DNA of 64,000 nucleotides. Origin: Warburgia ugandensis (Eukaryota; Streptophyta; Magnoliopsida; Canellales; Canellaceae). Under the pieces are notes generated by a model, which made no database searches, was not told where the DNA came from, and saw only the letters and a list, made by a program, of their open reading frames with translations. The position numbers and the translations under genes were made by a program. Positions 43,901 through 51,127 of the stretch are shown in pieces (position 1 is the stretch's first letter; each line of letters begins with the position of its first letter). Location: positions 22,287,618-22,351,617 of the forward strand of contig CP141128.1 of assembly GCA_035236585.1 (NCBI GenBank), given 5' to 3'.

Positions 43901-46179
43901 TGTAGAACTGAATCTGAATGCAGAGTAATAACTAGAATTATTAGAGAAATCATGCAGCTTCCAGTACCTTTTCTGGTCATGTGTAACATAGCAGCATTTA
44001 TTTTCTTCAATAAGAACAGCCTCAATGCTATCAAGAATGCTTCTAATTGGTTCTTGAACAAAAAAGCACATTGAACTCTCAATTGTTTCCTCTCTTTTTT
44101 TTTCTTTTTCTTCCCTGATATCACAGGGTGGAGACACCCGTTTGGGCTGGGCCTAATCCCTGTGGATGCAGGCAATTACTCACAAATCACGTACATCAGG
44201 TAAGTCTGGCATTGGGTTTTGAACTCGGGTCTCTAGGGAACACAGCTATGACTTCGACTCTCTTGCTAGAACCCTTGTAGATCAATTTTTTCCTTAACCT
44301 CCAAACCCTAAAAAATGGGACTCTTTCTTGTATATGCCCAGGTGTAACAATCTATCCATATGAAAATGACTCATTCTATGATAGAACTGACTGGCTTCCT
44401 GCTCTGGTAATTGCATCAATGAAATTTCAGCTACAAATAAATTAGCACTGCTTTGACTTATTATGCTTGATGTTCATGTATCCAAAATATTTTGTGCTTC
44501 AGGTTATAAAGATTCCAGTGAAAACCTTTGGTTGTGTTCCCTTCAAAAAAGAAAGTTGAAATTCTTTTGTGTCAACAGCCAATATCTTCTGTTTCTGTCC
44601 ATTGTATCTTTCCGTCTAATCCTTGAGTGAACTACTCCCTTCCTCTTTCTCAATAAGAAACTTTCTTGTACAGAAAATGAATATAATTCCCTTCCTATTA
44701 TATCCTAGTATCCTGTGAAGATTGTGTGACCGCTACTGACAAGTGCAGTGAACAAATTTAAGTCCCCACATTCTTGTTGGATCTTTATCTACTTCACTGG
44801 TCAGTGTGATTCTTGCAGTGTATGGGTTCTCTCATTTCAGTTATTTTGCAGGATGTTCCAACATTACTCCAGTACTATCTGCAATTTTTTGGCCAGCTTT
44901 CTAAAAAAAAATAAAGGCAGCCCAGTGCACGAAGCTCCTGCATATGCAGGGTCTGGGGAAGGGGCGGACCACAAAGGGTCTATAGTGCACAGCCTTTACT
45001 TTGCATTTTTGCAAGAGGCTGTTTACAAGCCTCAAATCCGTGACTTCCAGGTCACAGGATAACAACTCAACCGTTGCGCCAAAGCTCCCCTTTTTTGGCC
45101 AACTTTCTGGTCTCTAATACTTGATACAATAAATTGTAGCAAGAATAAATTCTGGACTTGTGATTTTCTTTGTTATGTTTGCTCAATCTCTTGTCATTTC
45201 ATTAATATGCCATTGCCAATGTTTCTTTGCTGAATTATCAGGGTAGAGTTTGAAGATGTTCACAGGCTTACTGAGGGCCAAGTGAAGCATTCACCAGAAG
45301 TATTTTATGCAGGCTCACTGTGGAAGGTAAAAGCATTGATTGATAAAATGTTTCATTCAAGCAGTTTCCTGTATGTGTTATCAGAAATTGACAGGTAAAC
45401 AAATTTGTGACCACAACCTTTTTGGTTGAGGACCATGCAACTTACCAACAGGCTAGGAAACTCATGCTCGAAAAAGAAGGCTGAGACGAAAGATTAGGAC
45501 CCAGAACATTATGTGGTCAACAATACAGATATGATAAAGTTGGTTTCTGTCTGCAGGTAAGTGTTCAGGCTTTTGATGATGAAGACCCCCAAGGACGCCG
45601 CACCCTTGGTAATGTTTCCATGTTTGAGAGACTCATGTTTGTGTACATGTTAGCCCTTGTTATGAAGATAAAAAATGGAAAATATGTGATTAATAAGCAT
45701 TTTGTATTTCAGGATTGTTTCTCCATCGCCGTAAGGCAGAGATGATGGATCCCTTCAAACAGGTCAAAAGCCTTTTCCTAGTAAAACAAAAGTATCTATT
45801 CACCACTCTTCACTAGAGGATGTTTCTTTACTGTTTCTTTGTGCAGTTTCATATGTATGTAGATTCTAGGGAGAAGGTGACAGCTCGATACCAGGTAAGC
45901 CTTTTAGAGCGGATGCATTTTTTTTCCTTCACTTGTTATGCTCAAGGGAGACAGAACTAGACTGAAAGAAAGATTGAATATCTTCTTTCCTTGTCAATCC
46001 AGTTGATTTGTCCATCTAAAAGAGAAGTCATGGTGTTTGGAAGCTTTAAACAGCGAGGGACTCTCTTTCCCAAAGCTCCAAAGGGATGGGGTTGGCGTAC
46101 AGCTTTACTATTCAACGAGCTTGCTGACCTCCTTCAAGGTGGAGCCCTGAGAGTGTGTGCAGTGGTTCAACTTGTATGA
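21620..46179 (+). CDS. BTB/POZ-BACK domain protein, 11 visible exons, 5' end missing
   Basis: The only cellular gene recognised. Exons: 21620-21803, 21969-22037, 22125-22223, 40993-41072, 41162-41951, 42094-42782, 45242-45326, 45557-45608, 45713-45762, 45847-45894 and 46003-46179. All ten introns are GT-AG, phases agree at every junction, and the joined frame (about 773 codons) has no stop until TGA 46177-46179. The first visible codon is split, so earlier exons exist; half of the BTB fold is missing. BTB-BACK proteins usually dimerise and serve as substrate adaptors for CUL3 ubiquitin ligases. For this protein that role is inference. The C-terminal region after BACK is strongly worded and probably conserved, but I cannot name its domain. 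Intron 3 is 18.8 kb and full of transposons, yet the exons are undamaged, which argues the gene is functional. Confidence 0.9.
22509..22689 (-). mobile_element. Au-type SINE with 15-bp target-site duplication
   Basis: The minus-strand head GGAGAGCCTTGGCGCAATGG leads to the B-box area and GAAACAGCCTCC. Its end is GGGCAGCC on the plus strand. It is flanked by GTCTTGTCTATGTAA (22494-22508) and GTCTTGCCTATGTAA (22690-22704), 14 of 15 identical. SINEs move with LINE-encoded enzymes. It lies antisense inside intron 3 of the BTB gene. Confidence 0.93.
22705..23633. other. Intron sequence, nothing recognised
   Basis: Moderately AT-rich, with only short open frames lacking motifs. An imperfect repeat of GTAATGCCTCTTCTGC occurs near 23187 and 23244. 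No gene is supported. Confidence 0.4.
23634..24486 (-). repeat. LTR-like direct repeat, left copy
   Basis: Begins TGATGTAGGACAACC and ends near GGTCCCCATCA. From about 23860 onward it aligns with 25525-25996 and, across an inserted element, 30755-30935. Shared strings include CCAAAGAGCTCTTGAAGT and TAAACCTAAGTGAAA/TAAACTAAGGAAAAA. Divergence is high, so the pair is old. Confidence 0.65.
24487..25178. other. Internal part of the LTR relic, no readable coding
   Basis: Lies between the left LTR-like repeat and the protease fragment. No reverse transcriptase or gag motif could be read, so most of the internal region is deleted or scrambled. Confidence 0.35.
25179..25511 (-). pseudogene. Gypsy protease fragment
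   Basis: The minus strand reads [18 protein letters not shown], then KNLKPYKH, and after an internal deletion [19 protein letters not shown], followed by a lysine/glutamate-rich stretch. This is the order of a plant gypsy retropepsin and the region after it, with the middle missing. It abuts the right LTR-like repeat directly, which also shows internal loss. Confidence 0.65.
25525..25996 (-). repeat. LTR-like direct repeat, right copy, first half
   Basis: Aligns with the left copy at about 23860-24310. It is interrupted at GTACA (25992-25996) by the Reina-type element and resumes at 30755 after the duplicated GTACA (30750-30754). Confidence 0.65.
25997..26453 (-). repeat. 3' LTR of the Reina-type element
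   Basis: 457 bp with termini TGATAGATC and TCCTATCA. It is similar throughout to 30292-30749 with scattered differences. GTACA precedes it. Confidence 0.92.
26467..28458 (-). pseudogene. Reina-type pol, 3' part: RNase H, integrase, chromodomain-like end
   Basis: The minus strand reads [20 protein letters not shown], then [17 protein letters not shown] and [15 protein letters not shown] (RNase H). An integrase finger region follows near 27600-27760, then [13 protein letters not shown] and [18 protein letters not shown] (two catalytic acids). Next are [12 protein letters not shown], where the third catalytic residue (normally Glu) is Lys at 27215-27217, and [14 protein letters not shown]. The end has [17 protein letters not shown] and [13 protein letters not shown], like the chromodomain end of this clade. 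Several stops occur, for example TAG after PKTWPT near 27139. Integrase cannot be active. Confidence 0.88.
28459..28830. mobile_element. 372-bp insertion of unknown type between RT and RNase H
   Basis: GAATCC occurs at both edges (28453-28458 and 28831-28836). The pol frame reads FKWDS before it and SESQAGFN after it, and these are adjacent in intact relatives. The minus strand of the insert starts TGATACGGCTACAAC and ends GGTTTGCATC. It carries a purine-rich tract, no coding motif and no clear inverted ends. A solo LTR or a small non-autonomous element is possible. Confidence 0.6.
28831..29087 (-). pseudogene. Reina-type RT, C-terminal part
   Basis: The minus strand reads [20 protein letters not shown] and [15 protein letters not shown]. 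After a small deletion comes [20 protein letters not shown], ending [10 protein letters not shown]. These are RT thumb/connection motifs of plant gypsy elements. The palm, with its catalytic aspartates, is missing. Confidence 0.85.
29088..29240 (+). repeat. Inverted fragment of the element's own LTR inside its pol
   Basis: Begins TGATAGGAGGCAAGGGAGAT and runs to TTAGGAGGATTAGATC. It is the reverse complement of the last third of the flanking LTRs (for example 30597-30749), with few differences. It starts exactly at the LTR terminus and lies where protease and early RT should be. Confidence 0.9.
29490..30229 (-). pseudogene. Reina-type gag
   Basis: From ATG 30229 ([17 protein letters not shown]) the minus strand shows an N-terminal helical region and [10 protein letters not shown], then stops. 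The capsid motifs [35 protein letters not shown] and [17 protein letters not shown] follow. Three or more stops break the frame. No zinc knuckle was seen. Confidence 0.8.
30292..30749 (-). repeat. 5' LTR of the Reina-type element
   Basis: 458 bp, paired with 25997-26453 and followed by the duplicated GTACA (30750-30754). The primer-binding site lies just inside it. Confidence 0.92.
30755..30935 (-). repeat. LTR-like direct repeat, right copy, second half
   Basis: Continues the sequence interrupted at 25996 and aligns with 24310-24486 of the left copy, including TAGTTGATAATGACACCCAT versus TACTTGATAATTACTCCCCA. Confidence 0.6.
30936..32664. other. AT-rich intron sequence, nothing recognised
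   Basis: Only short frames without motifs. It contains three similar phrases with ACAGTAACC (near 31244 and 31287), suggesting small local duplications. No gene is supported. Confidence 0.4.
32665..33060 (-). repeat. LTR-like sequence paired with 38785-39050
   Basis: Shares GAATAAGAGA, a GAGGGTTTT phrase, GATCTGCTTGTTCCCTT versus GATCTGCTTGTTTCCTT, and CTATATTTTG with 38785-39050, in the same order and spacing. The pair flanks the copia relic at 35.7-37.9 kb and probably represents its two old LTRs. Confidence 0.5.
33125..34765 (+). mobile_element. LINE (RTE-like) reverse transcriptase relic with internal duplication
   Basis: Plus strand, 5'-truncated. It starts [20 protein letters not shown], then [38 protein letters not shown] and SALSSYLFT, typical of plant LINE RT. 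A 431-bp segment (33208-33638) is repeated directly at 33639-34064. The region after it ([20 protein letters not shown]) occurs once. The 3' end has ATAGGGATAAGGCTT followed by a short TGATGA repeat tail, as in plant RTE-type LINEs. The catalytic box, normally FADD, reads A-Y-D in both copies. It is the only coding element in intron 3 that lies in the gene's sense. Confidence 0.88.
34815..34945. repeat. TA/TATG microsatellite
   Basis: A long run of TA dinucleotides, then TATG and GTATAT repeats. A smaller similar tract lies at 35140-35175, and another in intron 6 at 43205-43400. Confidence 0.9.
35176..35335. mobile_element. MITE-like foldback element (160 bp)
   Basis: The left end GGTGTGATAATTTCAGC and the reverse complement of the right end GGTGTGTTAATTTCAGC differ at one of 17 bases. 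Inner parts also pair (ACATTTGATTGGCCAGA versus ACATTTGATTGGCTAGA), so most of the element folds on itself. It has no coding capacity. The target duplication is unclear, so the superfamily cannot be assigned. Confidence 0.8.
35690..37900 (-). pseudogene. Ty1/copia retrotransposon relic (gag to RT)
   Basis: Minus-strand pieces are: gag with [20 protein letters not shown] and [10 protein letters not shown] (37662-37895); an integrase scrap near 36550; and RT with [14 protein letters not shown], then [20 protein letters not shown] (about 36190-36270). [17 protein letters not shown] and [14 protein letters not shown] (35707-36012) follow, with the YVDD box intact. Stops and frameshifts are throughout. 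The presumed LTRs are at 32665-33060 and 38785-39050; the LINE, microsatellite and foldback lie between the left LTR and the coding part. Confidence 0.85.
38785..39050 (-). repeat. LTR-like sequence paired with 32665-33060
   Basis: See the left copy for shared strings. It lies upstream, in the element's sense, of the copia gag fragment, as a 5' LTR should. 37901-38784 between them is leader or unread gag with no clear motif. Confidence 0.5.
39051..40992. other. Last part of BTB intron 3, with an unassigned 142-codon frame
   Basis: Mostly non-coding. A minus-strand frame at 39583-40011 ([16 protein letters not shown], then [16 protein letters not shown]) and a shorter one at 40026-40211 are open, but match no family I recognise. 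They may come from an old LINE-type C-terminal region. The intron ends at the acceptor GACTAG (40992). Confidence 0.35.
40993..42782 (+). CDS. BTB gene exons 4-6: rest of BACK, linker and central region
   Basis: Exon 4 (40993-41072) encodes [20 protein letters not shown] and ends in a split Arg codon completed by exon 5 (41162-41951, [14 protein letters not shown]). A Ser/Asn-rich linker, probably disordered, follows, then [20 protein letters not shown] and [20 protein letters not shown], ending DGLWLQ. Exon 6 (42094-42782) starts [19 protein letters not shown] and contains [40 protein letters not shown], an acidic linker and FPPFRFG, whose Gly codon is split. Visible residues are about 118-636. 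The Met at 42094 is internal, not a start. Confidence 0.88.
44096..44285 (-). mobile_element. Possible tRNA-derived SINE of another family
   Basis: The minus strand runs from GGTTCTAGCAAGAGAGTCG, through a B-box-like GAGTTCAAAACCC, to GGTGTCTCCACCCTGTGATA. It ends in an A-rich tail (AAGAAAAAGAAAAAAAAAG). Head, B-box-like motif and A tail are in SINE order. No duplication was clear and no second copy was seen in the window. Confidence 0.35.
44903..45090 (-). mobile_element. Au-type SINE with 18-bp target-site duplication
   Basis: The minus-strand head is GGGGAGCTTTGGCGCAACGG; the plus strand shows GGCAGCCCAGTGCACGAAGC and an A-run at its 3' end. It is flanked by TTTTTTGGCCAGCTTTCT (44885-44902) and TTTTTTGGCCAACTTTCT (45091-45108), 17 of 18 identical. 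It lies antisense in BTB intron 6, 150 bp before exon 7. Confidence 0.94.
45242..46179 (+). CDS. BTB gene exons 7-11: C-terminal domain and stop
   Basis: Exon 7 (45242-45326) encodes [20 protein letters not shown] and ends AGSLWK. Exon 8 (45557-45608) encodes [17 protein letters not shown]. Exon 9 (45713-45762) encodes [16 protein letters not shown]. Exon 10 (45847-45894) encodes [16 protein letters not shown]. Exon 11 (46003-46179) encodes [20 protein letters not shown], then [16 protein letters not shown] and the end VVQLV before TGA. Phases fit throughout. The fold is unnamed here; the wording resembles BACK-associated ligand-binding-type beta domains, but that is only a guess. Exon 8 begins with GTAAGT, a perfect donor motif used here as exon start. 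Confidence 0.9.
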
Positions 46180-47782
46180 GATTATCAAGGGTAAAATTGT
46201 GCGTGATAAGCCAGGTAAAACTTTTCTTTGTTTGTTGAAGTCAACTGTAGATTGCAAATGTGATTTTACTTGTAATAGAAATTTTAGAGTCAAGATGATA
46301 CCTAAAATAAAAAATGTTCGCCATAAATTTTTCAGGTTTTAGTAGCACCTCCAAGGGTTCATTTGTCAGCTATAATCGATTCCCTTAATTCTTCGGCTTT
46401 GCATATTTAAAATCTTGTGTGTTTCATCTGCTGTTTTCTATCTGAAAAGATGCCGCAGTTAAGCTAATCAAGTTTCTGATGCATGTAACAGGCAGGTCTT
46501 GACGCCTTCTATTGATGCTCTCTTTATCGGATTCATACGTGAGCTCTTTTTTTTCCCTTTAACGGTGACACAGAAGTTAATTGTTGCTTACAGAAATAGC
46601 ATATTTTACAAATCAATTTGTTCGTAATAATGGCTGGTAATAATATTTTTCCGATTACAAGGTTTTAATTGGACAGCAAAGTACTAGCTCGCTCCTTGGG
46701 CCGTGTTGTGGCTAGGTTTTAGGGTATAAATGTGGATAGTTTGATAAATACTGGTTATGAACTTATGAGCGCAAATGAACAATTAGATATTTTTCTTACA
46801 ACCATTTTGCTTGTTTTAGCATGGAATTTAATAACAGCATTGTAGCTATTCGAAAGATTATGTTTACGTCACAAAGGAGTTTCTTGGAAACTTATGTTTT
46901 AGAAACTCTTGTTATTTCTATTTTGTGATTTCTTCGTACTGAAACTAGGCTTCTTTATGTGTAGTATATGTTATGACTAGGAAAAGTCAATGAACTGAAT
47001 TTTCATGTTTTTCATCTCTTTATGGCATCTGAAGGGTGTTTATTTTTTTTATATTTTTTCTAGATAATATCCCAAGATATCCTCCTTTTGGGTTTTTTTT
47101 TCTCGACCTTTACACCAGTCTATAGCTGTACCTTGGTCATCAAATATCAGATTGTTGCGATTTTTTTAGCTGTGGAAAGGTCACTTGCTCTATACGTTGG
47201 ACGGGTGCCGTTGAACAATAGCGTTGGGAGCCACATCGGCATTTTGAGGGAGCTGAAACTTCTATGCCACTTTTAGGAGACAAATCTCCTTACGAGACTT
47301 AAAATCAATTTTCCTCTCTTCACAATACACAAATAAACTATTTATGATAGATTTGTAACTAACTCTTCTAATAACCACGCTCTAAACTACGTAAACCGCT
47401 CAAGTAACCCATGATCTTTCCACCACAATAACTAACCCTGCCATACAACCCTCACACATGGTATTATTCAAAGATAAAGATAGGTATATGGATGTATAAC
47501 AACCAATACGCCAAATGCCCCCAGACTGATGCAACCCGTTAAGGTTAAAATTATTTTAAACCAATATCAAATTACCATTGGTGGGCCCTTTATGACTCAT
47601 ACCACGAGTTGGCTCCATTTAAGATCGTAACATACCAACTTGCTTCTATGGTTGACCTCTACGATGGCCCACTCTGGGTGGCTCACAATTGGAACCAAGT
47701 AGCCCTCTCCAATTTGTGTGGTAGCTCATTGGTTGCCTTTTCCACATGTTGCCTATTTCGGGATTCGAAACCTTGACCTAGC
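46180..47782. other. BTB 3' untranslated region and intergenic sequence
   Basis: Just after the stop there is a possible 3'UTR intron (donor CCAG/GTAAAAC near 46203, acceptor TTTTTCAG near 46336). An AATAAA lies at about 46306, but it would fall inside that intron. From about 46700 to 47782 there is no recognisable gene or element. Confidence 0.4.
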
Positions 47783-48648
47783 TGTCACGGGGTCACAATT
47801 TCACCTTTGCTAAACCAGTACGATACTTGTACTCAACTCCTTTTGCTAAGCACAAGTCAACCTTTCACATCTACTCTCACTTGATAGGACTATACTCACT
47901 CACTAAAGTAATAAGAGGAACTTAAGAAGAGACTAACTCAAAGAGAACCTATTATTCATCTTGTCTGAGTTACAAGTGAGGAGCTAACCCCTATTTATAC
48001 ATGCTCATTCTCATCTACCTTCTCCATAGATGGCTAGGATTATTTTAAGTGTCAATTCATCAACGATCCAGATCATATTATGGAATACTCCTACTCTTTC
48101 TAGACTACTCTACCATTCTCCTAAGTATTCTAGACTATTACAAAAAGATCTAAGATATTTACATGAATTTCTTCGAAAACTAGGCCTTTTGAAATTAGGC
48201 CTTGCTCCACAGGTCCAGGAACAAGGGCCTAAGTCCCTGGGACCACATTCATAAGCTATACAGGCCTTCTGTGGAGCCTGTAGGCCTTTGTCATGGGCAT
48301 TCCAATGTAAGTCCATGACATTCTCCCTCACCTGATAATGTTGATGCCCTTGTTAGTACATCTCCATCGATGTTGCAAGTTTTGCCATTAGGCACGTCCT
48401 ATGTTGCCTTGTGATTCTCATGAGATCCTTGCTACGTCCCTCCCCTTGAACATTGGCATCCAACCACTCTTGTGCTCTTTGAAGACTGTCTCCTTTATGT
48501 CGCGTGCACTTTTGCCCACTTGTACACGATTGCACCATTGTGAGTTGTGGCACCTCTTGTGCCCCTGAGTTATTGCCCTTCGTTGTTTTGCTTCTTGCAC
48601 ACCAGTGTGGTGCTACCAACTACCGTGCTCCTTGCACATCTCTACCTG
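47783..48648 (-). mobile_element. Broken third member of the gag-protease element family (LTR plus 328 bp internal)
   Basis: 47783-48320 is a diverged LTR (TGTCACGGGGTCACAATTTC...AGTCCATGACA) with the conserved TATAAATA box at 47992-47999. 48321-48648 matches the sequence beside the 3' LTR of the element at 9631 (CACCTGATAATGTTGATGCC here, CACCTGATAATGTCGATGCC there). The rest of the element is absent: its internal part ends near CATCTCTACCTGGA, where the satellite array begins. Confidence 0.8.
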
Positions 48649-49477
48649 GAAAGTTTAGATATTATGTTTGGTAATATTACAGGACTCGAAGTGATGACTT
48701 TGTGCCTAGGAACTTCCAAGGAATTCTACTATTTCGATATTGTGCATTGAGACTTTCTGGTGCTTAACGTGCTTGAACATTGTGCCAAGGATTATCCAAT
48801 GGTTTAAAAATTTAGACATAGTCATGGGAACATCTTAGGACACAAAGTGATCTAACATTGTGCCTAGGGACTTTCATGGACCTATAATGTTTTGGCATTG
48901 TGCTTGTGGATTCTTAGCACTTAAAGTGCTTGGACATTGTCCCGAGGATCATCCAATAACTTGAAAAGTGTAAACGTTGTGTTTGGGAACTTCTTAGGAC
49001 ACAAAGTGATTTGACTTTTTGCCTAGGGAATTCCATAGACATGTAATGTTTTGCATTGCACTATAGGACTTCCTAGTGATTGACATGAACATTGTGCCAA
49101 GGATAATCCAACAGCTTGAAAAGTTTGAATGTTAAGTTTGGAAACTTCCAAAGATTCGAAGTGATTTGGCTTTGTACCTAGGGACATCCAAGGTCATGTA
49201 ATGTATGGAACAATGAATTAGGACTTTACAGTGCATAATGTTCTCGAACATTATGCCATGGATCATTCAATGGCTTGAAAAGTTTAGAATTGGGAACTTC
49301 ATATGACTCGAAGTGAGTTGACTTTGTGGTTAGGTACTTTCAAGGATATGTAATGTTTTGGCATTGTGCCTTAGGGCTTCATAGTGCTTAAAGGGCTTGG
49401 ACATTGTCCCTAGGATCATCTAACAGCATGCAAATTTTAGACATTGTGTTTGAGAACATGCTCAAACATTGGGACAA

Positions 49478-49549
49478 GGAATATCCAATAGTTTGAAATT
49501 TTAGCATATTCTTGTTCCAATCCAATAGTTTGAAACTATTGGATATTCC
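49478..49549. repeat. Small foldback inside the satellite array
   Basis: GGAATATCCAATAGTTT (49478-49494) recurs as a perfect reverse complement at 49533-49549. A second pair, CCAATAGTTT and AAACTATTGG, faces across a single base (49522-49542). TTCCAATCCAAT appears twice around it (near 49515 and 49547). Such inverted order is otherwise absent from this head-to-tail array. Confidence 0.8.
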
Positions 49550-51127
49550 AATCCAATGACATGGAATGCTTTTGCACAATGCCTTGGAACTTCCTAGTGC
49601 ATAAAGTGATCGTACATTGTGCAACAACGGCTTAAAAAGTTTAGACACTATGTTTGGAAACTTCCCAAGACTTGAAGTGTTTGACTTTGTGCTTGTGGAC
49701 TTCGAAGGACATATATTGGTTTTTAACATTGTGCATTGGGACTGGAAATGATTTTGCCATTATGCCTGGGGTCATCCAAGGTAATGTAATGTTTTGGCAT
49801 TATGAATTGGGACTTCCCAATGCTTAATGTTCTCGAACATTGTGCCAAGGATTATCCAACGGCTTAGCAACTTTAGACATTGAGTTTGGGAACTTCCCAA
49901 GACTCAAAGCAATTTGACTTTGTGCTTATGGATTTCCAAGGTCATGTAATGTTTTGGCATTGTAAACTTTCCAGCGCTTATGCCAAGGATCATCTAATGG
50001 CTTAAAAAGTTTAGGCATTGTGTTTGTGAACTTACCAGGACTCAAAGTGTTGAATTGTGCCTAGGGACTTCTAAGGAAACAAATTACTTTAAATTATGCC
50101 TTGGGACATCCCAGTCCTTAATGTGCTTGAACAATGTGCTTCGGACCATCTAATGGTTTGAAAATTTGCACATAGTGACATAAACATCCTAAGACTCAAA
50201 GTGATTTGACTTTGTGCCTTAGGACTTCTAGGGACATATAATGTTTTGGAATTGTACCTTAGGACTTCCCAGCACTTAACAGCTTGAAGAGTGTAGAAGT
50301 TGTCTTTGGAAATTTTCCAAGACTTGAAGTGATTTGACTTTGTGCTTAGGAGCAACCATGCATGCAATGTTTTGACATTATCACTTAGGGTTTCCAACAC
50401 TAATGTGCTTGGACATTGTGCCTAGGGATTTCCAAGGACATGGAGTGCTTTGATACTATGCCTTGGGATTGCCTGGTGCTTAAAGTGCTTGGACATAAGC
50501 CAAAGATCCTCTAATGGCTTAAAAAGCTTTGACATTGTGTTTGGGAACTTCCCGAGACTCGAAGTAATTTGACTTTGTTCCTAGGGAATTCTATGGACAT
50601 GTAATGTTTGACATTGTGACTTCCAACTTCCCAGCACTTTATGTGCTCAAACATTATTCTAAGGATCATCCAATGGCTTGAAAGTTTAGATGTTGTGTTT
50701 GGAAACTTCCCAAGACTCAAAGCTATTTGACTTTGTACCTAGTGAACTCCAAGAACATGTAATGTTTTGATATTGTGGCATGGGACTTCGTAGCACTTAA
50801 CGTGCTCATACATTGTGTTTGGGAAATTCCAAGACTCGAAGCTATTTGACTTTGTGGCTAGGGACTTCCAAGGACATGTAACATTTTTCCATCGTGCCTT
50901 GTGGTTTTGCAGCACTTAAAGTGGCTAGACATTGTCCCTAGGATCATCCATCATCATGAAAAGTCTAGACATTGTGTTTGAGGATATCCCAAGACTCGAA
51001 ACGATTTGAGTCTGTGCCTAGGGACTTCCAAGGACATGTAATGTTTAGCATATTGCATTGGGACTTCCTAGCACTTAATGTTCTCAGACATTGTCCCAAG
51101 GATCATGCAATGGCTTGACAAGTTTAG

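Larger units (their letters stand above)
42783..45241 (+). other. Intron 6 of the BTB gene (2,459 bp)
   Basis: The donor is CGG/GTGGGA, weaker than the others; the acceptor is TTATCAG/GGTAGAG. It holds a TA-rich microsatellite (43205-43400), a possible tRNA-derived SINE (44096-44285) and an Au SINE (44903-45090). Other open frames here carry no motifs. Confidence 0.75.

Noticed and set aside
43765..44175. 136-codon minus-strand frame in intron 6
   Set aside because: It runs through the A-rich tail and body of the possible SINE and has a lysine run and no domain.
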